NCBI GenBank assembly: GCA_001770205.1 | Contig: MEQL01000039.1 | Coordinates: 136,787 to 200,786 of the forward strand | Length of the DNA stretch: 64,000 nt | Direction: 5' to 3' | Source: Bdellovibrionales bacterium RIFOXYD12_FULL_39_22 | GTDB lineage: Bacteria > Bdellovibrionota > Bacteriovoracia > Bacteriovoracales > Bacteriovoracaceae | In this document: one piece after another, positions 56,854 to 64,000 of the stretch | Position numbering within the stretch: the first letter of the stretch is position 1 | Layout of the letters: each line of letters opens with the position of its first letter | Notes under the pieces: generated by a model | Told to the model about the DNA's origin: nothing | Databases searched by the model: none | The model's input: only the letters and a program-made list of their open reading frames with translations | Position numbers and translations under genes: made by a program

Positions 56854-57970
56854 TCTCTACGTTCGCTCGAGGAATAGTTACGACTTTTCCATCACTAAAT
56901 TTTACTTCTAAAACTCGTGCTTTTGTTTCGGAGTCAATCTTTTGCAATTCGTGAGGAAGAGCAGTTACGATACCCAGTTTACCAAAAAATGGTGGCCGAA
57001 TGGCGCGAATTTGTGAGCCGATATCTAATACCAAGGCGGCCTGCTCGCGATCATCTGTTAAATTAGTTTTTACTGATTCTTTGTAGGAGACAATAATTTC
57101 CGGACGAATAACTCCGGCACGAATTTGAGTCGCTCCGCTTATGGAGGCAACTTCTCCTTCTCGCTCTTTTAATGTTTTATAGGTGCGATCGGCCATCGCA
57201 ATTTTACCAAATCCTTCAGTCAAGACAATGGTTAGACCTATTTGTTCTGTTCCCGTAATGGCAACTCCTAAATCATAGCCTAAAATTTTCTTTAAATCAT
57301 GACTGCTGATTCCACCAACAATAATTCCCTTAACTCCCATTTTGATGGCCTTTTGAATTGCCTCATGGCCGGCAAAGGCCCCGCCCACCAGAATTGTTCC
57401 GCGATGTGACTCGTTGATCATGTTGGGTTCCAAAACATCAGCAGAAGAGTTAATTGCAAATTTTAGTGGCCCCCAGGTTTCTCCGCCAATACCAAAAATT
57501 CCCTGGATAAAAGTAGCAACTGTTTCCACCACAATTCCCTCAGAAGGGATAACCTCAACGACTTCTCCATCAATATAGCCCTGAACCTCAACCGGGATAG
57601 GAGGTTCTCGCAACATTACCTGGCCAGTTACTTCTGATATTGATTCAACGACGCCTTCTACCGGGGCCTCAATTTTAGTGCGCAAAAATTTAATAAAACT
57701 TTTGCTTTCTGCTAAAACATCTCCCTTTGAAAAAGAGTCTCCCTCTTTTTTTGACATAAACTGCCGGATGTCCCCTGGCTGAATCCCTAATATGTTAACT
57801 ACATTTATAGTGGTGACATTTCCAGGCAAGGATGTTTTTGCCACAATATCATCTTTAGATATTTTATCACCCTTCTTTTTTACCACTTCGCCTTTCAGCG
57901 GAAGAATGCGCTCTTTTCTTATCACTGTTTTTTTTGCAACTCTAAGTCCTGGTGCGTATGCCTGTGCCAT
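56840..57970 (-). CDS. Barrel-sandwich/KOW-like protein partnered with MutL
   Basis: 376 residues. Residues ~15-140 form a barrel-sandwich (lipoyl/RnfC-like) hybrid: SLPGNVTTINVVNILG, EAPVEGVVESISEVTG. A central domain follows (HRGTILVGGAFAGHEAIQKA, GVKGIIVGGISSHDLKKI), then a C-terminal SH3/KOW-like strand set (GKLGIVTALPHEL, KVVTIPRANVEII). No TM. Fifteen bp downstream of the MutL gene in the same operon, convergent with the membrane-gene cluster. Not any enzyme I recognise; the architecture suggests a scaffold bridging ATPase and membrane partners. Confidence 0.7.
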   Translation of the reverse strand: MAQAYAPGLRVAKKTVIRKERILPLKGEVVKKKGDKISKDDIVAKTSLPGNVTTINVVNILGIQPGDIRQFMSKKEGDSFSKGDVLAESKSFIKFLRTKIEAPVEGVVESISEVTGQVMLREPPIPVEVQGYIDGEVVEVIPSEGIVVETVATFIQGIFGIGGETWGPLKFAINSSADVLEPNMINESHRGTILVGGAFAGHEAIQKAIKMGVKGIIVGGISSHDLKKILGYDLGVAITGTEQIGLTIVLTEGFGKIAMADRTYKTLKEREGEVASISGATQIRAGVIRPEIIVSYKESVKTNLTDDREQAALVLDIGSQIRAIRPPFFGKLGIVTALPHELQKIDSETKARVLEVKFSDGKVVTIPRANVEIIAE

Positions 57971-57985
57971 TGCTAACTCCTATTA

Positions 57986-59779
57986 TTAATACTCAGGATA
58001 AAGGTTTAATGCTTGATTCCACTCTTTAATTTTTCTTTTGCGCTCTTCTGGATTTTCCGGAATTACCAGATCTCGGCCTCGAGCATCCACTACCAATCCA
58101 ACAACGCCACCCTTAACTTCTTTGGCGAGGGACTTTCCTGGCCCATTGCCAACATCAAAATTTCTACATGGATTTAGTTCTACTTGAGCGGTCTCACCCA
58201 GGCCAAGATTAAACATTTTCATTTGGCCAAAGGTAATGGATTCCGAAAGAGTAGTTCCACCCATTGTGATTTTATAATCCATAACTTTGGCGCCTTCTTT
58301 AGCAACCCCCACCGGCGCAATACAGGTTCCTAGATAAACCATGCAGTCTTTATCAAAAACTTCTGTCGCAATTTCCTGATTTATATTGGAGAGAACGCCC
58401 AAATGAGGCATCATAAAAATACTATCCACGGCCAACATGGTGACCCCTTCTGGTTTAAAAGCATCAATCATCATACTCATCGATTGATTCCGTCTGGGGG
58501 CGTGAGATAAAACACCTCCGGAGCCAACGATCAAATCTAATCCCATCATGTTGATAATGGACTGTCCTGTCGCTGTTTGGTTAAGCGCATCAGCGATAGA
58601 ACGAGTTTGCTGAACCCCTTTTAGGCCAACCGCTAGCACCTTATGCTGATCAAAGGAGAGACGAAGTGCTTCACGAGAAATTGCCTGCTCAATTTTTAAC
58701 TCTTCCATACTTTGTGGAATTGTTGTGGGCCGGATCATTTTGTTTTTTATACGGTCGCCAACCTCTCCCTCTTCAACTTCAAATGATAGCCAACGCATAA
58801 CATTTTTAAGCCCCGCATCTGCGAGAACATTAGATATAGAGTAACTCATTCCATAGTTGGCAGAAACTGTCCGATTGAAAACATCACCAACCACAGAAAA
58901 AACGTCGGTGGTTGCGCCACCAATATCAACGCCAATTACATTTATCTTATTAATGCGCGAGATGGTCTGCATAATCTGTCCAACCGCCGCAGGTGTGGGC
59001 ATAATTTCGATGGAGGCCATCTCCATTAACTTTTTATATCCTGGTGCCTGCGCCATAACATGCTCTAAAAAAAGAGTCTGAATCTCAAGACGGGCCGGCA
59101 TTAAGTTTTCTTTTTCTAAACTAGGGCGAAGATTATCGGTAATAACCAGCGCCATCTTTTCATTAAGAATCTTCTTTACTTCCTCGCGAGCATCAATATT
59201 TCCAGCATACAAAACCGGGAGTTTATAACTCATTCCTAGACGAGGCCTTGGATCGGCTGCGCCAATATATTCGGCAAGCTCCACCACATGCTTAATTGTT
59301 CCACCATCGGTTCCCCCAGAAAGTAAGATCATATCTGGACGCAGTTGGCGAATTCGTTCAATTTTTTTATGGGGAAGACGTTTATCGTTGATGGCCAAAA
59401 TATCCATAACGATGGCCCCGGCCCCCAGTGCAGCACGCTGCGCACTCTCTCCAGTCATGGTTTTAACTGCTCCGGCCACCATCATTTGCAATCCTCCACC
59501 AGCGCTGGAAGTGGAAATATAAGCATCTACTCCCACTTTCCCATTGGCGGGAGTAATAATTTTATCGCCATCTAGAATCTTTCTTCCCGAGAGTTCTTCA
59601 ATTTCTTTGATAGAATTTAAAACGCCCACTGTAACATCTTCAAACGGTGCTTCCACGGTAGTGGGGGCCTCTCCCCGAAAAGTTTGACGATACTCGTTAC
59701 CCACTTTTTCGATTAGAATTGCTTTGGTGGTAGTTGATCCACAGTCAGTGGCAATAATCGCCTGAATCTCTTTGCCCAT
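57986..59779 (-). CDS. MutL/GlmL-family ASKHA-fold ATPase (methylaspartate mutase accessory-like)
   Basis: 597 residues from ATG with AAGGAG upstream. Two ASKHA phosphate motifs are plain: IATDCGSTTTKAILIE at the N-terminus and IGVDIGGATTDVFSVVG in the middle, plus the adenosine-type motif LIVGSGGVLSHAPR near residue 425. The family is named for glutamate mutase activation (repair of the adenosylcobalamin enzyme), but no mutase subunit lies nearby. Length suits GlmL/MutL. First gene of the two-gene minus operon, facing the DUF6754 cluster. Confidence 0.85.
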   Translation of the reverse strand: MGKEIQAIIATDCGSTTTKAILIEKVGNEYRQTFRGEAPTTVEAPFEDVTVGVLNSIKEIEELSGRKILDGDKIITPANGKVGVDAYISTSSAGGGLQMMVAGAVKTMTGESAQRAALGAGAIVMDILAINDKRLPHKKIERIRQLRPDMILLSGGTDGGTIKHVVELAEYIGAADPRPRLGMSYKLPVLYAGNIDAREEVKKILNEKMALVITDNLRPSLEKENLMPARLEIQTLFLEHVMAQAPGYKKLMEMASIEIMPTPAAVGQIMQTISRINKINVIGVDIGGATTDVFSVVGDVFNRTVSANYGMSYSISNVLADAGLKNVMRWLSFEVEEGEVGDRIKNKMIRPTTIPQSMEELKIEQAISREALRLSFDQHKVLAVGLKGVQQTRSIADALNQTATGQSIINMMGLDLIVGSGGVLSHAPRRNQSMSMMIDAFKPEGVTMLAVDSIFMMPHLGVLSNINQEIATEVFDKDCMVYLGTCIAPVGVAKEGAKVMDYKITMGGTTLSESITFGQMKMFNLGLGETAQVELNPCRNFDVGNGPGKSLAKEVKGGVVGLVVDARGRDLVIPENPEERKRKIKEWNQALNLYPEY

Positions 59780-59911
59780 TGAATTTCTCCTTCATATAAA
59801 ATGAAACCGGCAAAACTGCAAAAATAGAACGCAATAGTCCAATAGATGTAACATAGAAGGCGCAACTTGAGAAATTTTTTGGCAAAATTTTCGAAAAAAA
59901 GCAGGTGATTT

Positions 59912-61213
59912 TTAAGTCAAGTTGGACAAAAGATCGATCACCCCTTGGTGTTCTTTTTTTATTGCAATATCCAAGGCCGTCTGGCCATTTATATCCTTGG
60001 CCTTTACATCAATTCCTGCAATCACCAAGCGTTTGGCCACCTCCACTCTTCCGTGAACGGCCGCATACATAAGATACGTTCGCCCCTTGACCTTATTAGT
60101 AATCCGAGCGCCATGTTTAAGTAATGCCTCTACTGCTATTGCATTTCCGTTTACTACCGCATCAAACATAGGTTCTTGTAAACTGCTATCTTTGGCATTT
60201 ATTTTGGCCCCCATCGAGAGCAAAAAAGGGATAACCTCTGGATTGTTGGTACGAGTAGCATAGTGTAGACAAGTTTTACCAAACTTACTCATCAATCCAA
60301 CGTTGGCATTTTTAGCAATAACTTCTTTAATGGCCGCCATTGCTCCCTTGGCACAAAGAAGCATCAAGATCGTTTCTCCGGCCGCATTTCGATAATTGAT
60401 ATCGCCTCGCAACGCAGTGATTATTTCATCGGCCTTTTTTTCGTGAGAAGTCGACTCTATCGCCAGCGGCGAATCTGTCATTTCTTTGTTCAAATCTCCA
60501 GCTTCTAATTTGTTTATGACCTGAGCTAATTCTAGTTGTTCGCGGGCGACCACCAGCTTACTCTCATTAGTCGGTTGGCCACGAGTCACTGTGCCATGAA
60601 ATATTTCTTCATTACTACTATCTATTTCTTCACTCGTTCCAGAAACAATAGTAGACGAGGCCAGATCACCCTCTTTCTCTCCAGCAATCAAGGTTGACTG
60701 CTCAACAATATTTGCCTCGCCACTGCCTTTAACCAACATCATCTCATCATCAATGATCTCTTTTGAACCATGAATCAGGACATTAAAATTACTGTGGGCC
60801 TTTTCAAAATTAGGCACAGGCCTTTCTGGCATTGGTCGATTTATTGCCTCTAAAAATTCATCTTCGGTAAATGGTTTTAATAAAACCTCTTTAATCCGCG
60901 CACATTTTCTTTTAATTTTGTCCGCATAATGCTGACTTATGTGGCCACTAATAATAATTAGCGGTGTTTCGGTATTTGGATGATCACTTTCATGAACAAT
61001 GGCATCTACAATTTTATCACTAGTGGTATTATTGGCCAAAATAATATCTAAAACAATACAGCAATATTGATGTTTCCGAACCAAATCAATGGCGGTAGGA
61101 ATCTCTGCTGTCTTGTGCATGACAAATCCTTTGCTCTCTAAGGTAAATTCCAAAAAGTCTAAAATATCTTCATTATCATCAACAGCAAGTATAAGTTTTG
61201 AAGTCTGGCCCAT
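59912..61213 (-). CDS. Response-regulator receiver fused to ankyrin repeats
   Basis: 433 residues. Receiver (~5-125) with acidic pair D12/D13, phospho-acceptor D56 in VLDIILA and K113 in LLKPFTE. A disordered Ser/Glu-rich linker (~130-255) follows. Four or more ankyrin repeats end the protein (~270-430: NYRNAAGETILMLLCAKG, GKTCLHYATRTNNPEVIPF, GRTYLMYAAVHGRVEVAKR, GQTALDIAIKKEHQGV). There is no DNA-binding or enzymatic output, so phosphorylation likely modulates a protein contact. No kinase nearby. Confidence 0.9.
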   Translation of the reverse strand: MGQTSKLILAVDDNEDILDFLEFTLESKGFVMHKTAEIPTAIDLVRKHQYCCIVLDIILANNTTSDKIVDAIVHESDHPNTETPLIIISGHISQHYADKIKRKCARIKEVLLKPFTEDEFLEAINRPMPERPVPNFEKAHSNFNVLIHGSKEIIDDEMMLVKGSGEANIVEQSTLIAGEKEGDLASSTIVSGTSEEIDSSNEEIFHGTVTRGQPTNESKLVVAREQLELAQVINKLEAGDLNKEMTDSPLAIESTSHEKKADEIITALRGDINYRNAAGETILMLLCAKGAMAAIKEVIAKNANVGLMSKFGKTCLHYATRTNNPEVIPFLLSMGAKINAKDSSLQEPMFDAVVNGNAIAVEALLKHGARITNKVKGRTYLMYAAVHGRVEVAKRLVIAGIDVKAKDINGQTALDIAIKKEHQGVIDLLSNLT

Positions 61214-61305
61214 ATTGGAACAGTTTAATTTAGAGAGAAGAAAAAATCACCAGGTCAAATAATCCATTTTTCTCAATCAGAAAAAAAATAGTTGACTAAA
61301 TTTTA

Positions 61306-62382
61306 TTAGTCGGATTGTATGCTTGTTAGGTGGATTTTTATTTTTTTAATCTCTCCTTCCCGCTTATAAGTTAATTCGATTTCGTCCCCCACTTTGTAAT
61401 TATCCAAGATATTATAAATATCATCGTAGCTATTAGTTTTTTTGCCATCAATGGCCAAGATTATGTCTCCAAGATATAGTCTGCCATAACGATCTCTAGT
61501 AATTCCACGCAATCCGGCCGCCGCCAACGGCCCTTTCTCATCTACAAAACTCGCAATTATTAGTCCCTCTTTAACATTGAAGCGAAAACTAATCTCATCA
61601 GAAAGGAGAGTGATTCCCAGTCCTGGCCCAATTACTTTTCCATTTTTTATTAGCTGGGGAACAATGCGTTTAATGGTATCAACTGGCACGGCAAAACCTA
61701 CGCCAGAACTAGTTCCTGATTGACTAAAAATTACGGTATTCATACCAATTAATTCTCCCGATGAATTAAGAAGCGGCCCACCAGAATTACCAGGATTGAT
61801 AGAAGCATCAGTTTGAATCATCCCATGAATTTTCACTCCTCCAACTCCTTCGATTTTTCGATCAAGGGCAGAGACCACTCCCACCGTCAAGGTGTTATCC
61901 ATTCCAAAAGGGTTTCCAATGGCCACCGCCTTCTGGCCAACGAGTAACGATGCTGAGGAACCTGGCCCAATCGGCTGCAGAGCCTTAGGCGGATCAACGA
62001 TCTTTAATACGGCAATATCTTTTCGCGGCTCACTTCCAACCACGGTGGCCTTGTATTGTTTTTGATCATGATGAAAAGTGACAATAAAAGAATCACTATC
62101 TCCCACAACATGAGCATTAGTGACGATATGCCCATCTGTATCCCAAAGAAATCCAGAACCAGATCCAACGGGGACTTCCACCGGGGAGTAATCCCAAAAA
62201 GTCCGGGCCAATTTTATGCTGGTGATATTTACAACTGCACTATCATTTTTTTTGTAAATACTAATAGTGTTTTTTTCCTCTGCCGTCAGTCCATCACTCA
62301 TCTGCCCATCAAGTAGTGCACTGGCCGGAAATAGCGGAATTATAAATAGCAAAAGAAAAAAAATTGCTTCTTGTTTTGTCAT
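61306..62382 (-). CDS. HtrA/DegP-like serine protease
   Basis: 358 residues with signal peptide (to about residue 22). Trypsin-like triad H91 (TNAHVVG), D122 (KDIAVLK) and S200 (NPGNSGGPLL), then one PDZ domain (~255-350). Layout with a single PDZ is DegS-like, but the cleavable-looking signal suggests a soluble or loosely anchored periplasmic enzyme. Envelope quality control role from family knowledge. Ribosome binding site GGGAG. Divergent from psd. Confidence 0.93.
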   Translation of the reverse strand: MTKQEAIFFLLLFIIPLFPASALLDGQMSDGLTAEEKNTISIYKKNDSAVVNITSIKLARTFWDYSPVEVPVGSGSGFLWDTDGHIVTNAHVVGDSDSFIVTFHHDQKQYKATVVGSEPRKDIAVLKIVDPPKALQPIGPGSSASLLVGQKAVAIGNPFGMDNTLTVGVVSALDRKIEGVGGVKIHGMIQTDASINPGNSGGPLLNSSGELIGMNTVIFSQSGTSSGVGFAVPVDTIKRIVPQLIKNGKVIGPGLGITLLSDEISFRFNVKEGLIIASFVDEKGPLAAAGLRGITRDRYGRLYLGDIILAIDGKKTNSYDDIYNILDNYKVGDEIELTYKREGEIKKIKIHLTSIQSD

Positions 62383-62434
62383 AACTGTTCTCCCGTTTAC
62401 AATCAGTCTTAATACAAGTTATCGTCTCATTCAT

Positions 62435-63319
62435 ATGGAAATTAAAATTTATAACCGAAGAGAAAAGAAAATTGAAGTTGAAAAAGTGTTAGGCGGCAAG
62501 GCCATAAGTTGGCTTTATGGAAATAATTATGGCCGCTTCGTGGAAAAAGGGCTGGCATTCAGCTTTATTAGTAAGATTTTTGGACTACTTCAAGAACAAG
62601 GCAGTAGCAAAAAAAAGATTGTTCAATTTATAAAAGATTATTCAATCAAAATTGATGATTTTGAAGAAGAGGAATATCAAAATTTTAATCAATTTTTTAT
62701 TCGTAAATATCGTCCAGGAATACGGGATTTTGTACAAACAAAAAACCTGATGCCGGCGTTTTGCGAGGCCCGCTACTTTGGATATAGACGCATTTTTCCT
62801 GACGTAAAGATGCCGGTCAAAGGAATTTTTCTCTCTGCAAAGGCCTTGGTGGATAATGAAAAATGGTTTAATTTTTTTACTGATGGGCCGCTAATGATTG
62901 CTCGCCTTTGTCCCGTGGATTATCATCGTTTCCATTTTCCTGATGATTGTAAAATTTTGGACAGCTATCGCATTCACGGCAAATTTCACTCCGTCAATCC
63001 TGTTGCGCTAGCGGCAAATGGTAAAGTTTTTCTTGAAAATGAACGCCAGGTAACTATCTTAGAAAGTGACAATTTTGGAAAGTTGGCCTTTATAGAAGTA
63101 GGAGCAATGTGCGTTGGAAAAATTGTACAGACCTATGCTGCCGGACAAGCAAAATTTAAACGTGGAGCTGAAAAGGGATATTTTTTATTTGGCGGATCCA
63201 CCGTTATTATCTTGGGAGAAAAAGATCGGTGGATTCCTGCTAATGATATTTTAGAAAATAGTGAGAAAGGAATTGAAGTTCTTGTGCCGTTAGGCGATGT
63301 TGTCGCTTCGCAAATTTGA
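62435..63319 (+). CDS. psd: Phosphatidylserine decarboxylase
   Basis: 294 residues from ATG 62435; the longer frame runs over the htrA start and lacks a ribosome binding site. Motifs: CPVDYHRFHFP with the catalytic His167, and FLFGGSTVIIL, where Gly254-Ser255 is the self-cleavage site giving the pyruvoyl group (usual LGST). The conserved Asp of the autoproteolysis triad appears as Glu111 in FCEARYFGYR, in the position of SPADSR in type-II-like enzymes. It makes phosphatidylethanolamine in the inner membrane. Confidence 0.9.
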   Translation: MEIKIYNRREKKIEVEKVLGGKAISWLYGNNYGRFVEKGLAFSFISKIFGLLQEQGSSKKKIVQFIKDYSIKIDDFEEEEYQNFNQFFIRKYRPGIRDFVQTKNLMPAFCEARYFGYRRIFPDVKMPVKGIFLSAKALVDNEKWFNFFTDGPLMIARLCPVDYHRFHFPDDCKILDSYRIHGKFHSVNPVALAANGKVFLENERQVTILESDNFGKLAFIEVGAMCVGKIVQTYAAGQAKFKRGAEKGYFLFGGSTVIILGEKDRWIPANDILENSEKGIEVLVPLGDVVASQI

Positions 63320-63466
63320 CTAAACTAATATCCATCTATACATCAGATTCCTTCCTGCATAACTGTTTACAACTCACACTGATAGAAGATATAAGATAGG
63401 GTAGCGCTTTTTATCGAATTTATTATTAAATTTGGCCCAAACGGCCTCAAAATAACTTGGTGTTTA

Positions 63467-64000
63467 ATGCTTTATCATTTTCTATATCCGCTCACCCAAT
63501 CCATAGGTGGGCCAACTATCTTCCGTTACATTACCTTTCGCGCCTTTTTTGCTTTTATGCTGGCCATCGTCATCTCTATTTTTTGGGGAAAACGTTTTAT
63601 TGCCTTTATGAAGCGCAAGCAATTTGGTCAGGTTATCCGAACAGATGGGCCAGAGACACACTTTAAGAAGGCCGGCACTCCCACCATGGGAGGAGTTGTA
63701 ATTCTTGGAACTATTTTTAGCACAACGGCCATCTGTGGTAATTTTTTATCTTTGCCGGTCCTCATGACACTCTTTGTGGCAATCTCATTATTCATTCTTG
63801 GATATATTGACGATTATTTGAAGGTTTTAAAGAAAAACACCAATGGAATTTCTGCTCGCGGCAAATTAGCATGGCAAATTTTAACTGCGGCCATTTTTGC
63901 AATTGTTTTAATTCAAAATGATGTTATCGATACCGCCCTCTACTTACCGTTTTATAAAGGGCCATTTATCGATATGAAATACCTCGCCATCCCCTTTATT
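63467..64000 (+). CDS. mraY: Phospho-N-acetylmuramoyl-pentapeptide-transferase (3' end outside window)
   Basis: First 178 codons from ATG 63467, open to the end of the window. It has the MraY hallmarks: helices from the N-terminus, KAGTPTMGGVVILG with the uridine/polyprenyl contact region, and the Asp pair in ILGYIDDYLKVLKKNTNGIS where DD is catalytic. It transfers phospho-MurNAc-pentapeptide to undecaprenyl phosphate, forming lipid I. No murF-like gene is upstream; psd precedes it, so this is not the standard dcw order on its 5' side. Confidence 0.95.
   Translation, partial: MLYHFLYPLTQSIGGPTIFRYITFRAFFAFMLAIVISIFWGKRFIAFMKRKQFGQVIRTDGPETHFKKAGTPTMGGVVILGTIFSTTAICGNFLSLPVLMTLFVAISLFILGYIDDYLKVLKKNTNGISARGKLAWQILTAAIFAIVLIQNDVIDTALYLPFYKGPFIDMKYLAIPFI

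Noticed and set aside
1..64000. CRISPR array, prophage or insertion sequence
   Set aside because: No regularly spaced repeats, no cas, integrase, transposase or phage structural genes were seen in any frame.

Overview
The window is a dense, AT-rich (roughly 38-40% G+C by eye) Gram-negative chromosome segment. It carries a type IV pilus assembly operon, outer-membrane efflux parts, many lipoproteins with LxxC lipoboxes, a secreted S41 protease, an RimO-type radical-SAM enzyme and cell-wall/phospholipid genes. This mix, the small intergenic gaps and the many orphan lipoproteins fit a Bdellovibrionota/Bacteriovorax-like or related former-deltaproteobacterial lineage. That placement is an inference, not a demonstration. 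The tetranucleotide GGCC is strikingly over-used throughout, on both strands and in noncoding DNA.

Layout. 1-3582: end of a large Cys-rich surface protein and a prepilin-like minor pilin. 3669-3744: tRNA-Thr(CGT). 3918-4685: a nitrilase-family amidohydrolase. 4844-6222 (minus): a HigB/HigA-type toxin-antitoxin pair whose toxin start codon is interrupted by an ORF-less group II intron, with the pair's probable promoter/operator on the far side of the intron. 6629-10576: a coiled-coil protein, a CPAF-like S41 protease and a beta-helix lipoprotein. 10606-14771 (minus): membrane protein, rpiB, ahcY, a nuclease-like protein and a lipoprotein. 15029-19604: pfkA, a solo ChlI-domain protein, an anchored unknown, and parA-parB. 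19711-23713: nadA with two class V PLP enzymes, suggesting NAD synthesis with dedicated Fe-S/sulfur supply. 23736-25187 (minus): an exported YidD-like protein, a TM2-like membrane protein and a PEGA-like lipoprotein. 25389-28489: a structured leader followed by methyltransferase-cysE-cysK. 28709-38829: small exported protein, rimO, then a lytic transglycosylase followed directly by a complete TolC/HlyD/ABC-2 export system.

38913-40880 (minus) is a lipoprotein with a caspase/C11-like His-Cys dyad. 41839-46002 is pilB-pilT-pilC, followed by a sigma-54 activator, a solo Cache sensor protein and a methyl-accepting chemotaxis protein. 49940-53118 is a BtuFCD/FecBCDE-type importer. 53289-59779 is the most interesting block: five co-directional genes (four with membrane segments, one with a DUF6754-like domain) convergent with a two-gene operon encoding a MutL/GlmL-type ASKHA ATPase and a barrel-sandwich/KOW protein, with no mutase present. 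59912-64000 holds a receiver-ankyrin regulator, an HtrA protease, phosphatidylserine decarboxylase and the 5' part of mraY.

Main candidates for undescribed biology: the MutL plus membrane-protein cluster; the start-codon group II intron in a toxin gene; the bistable/pseudoknot leader in front of the cysteine operon; and the caspase-like and CPAF-like exported proteases.
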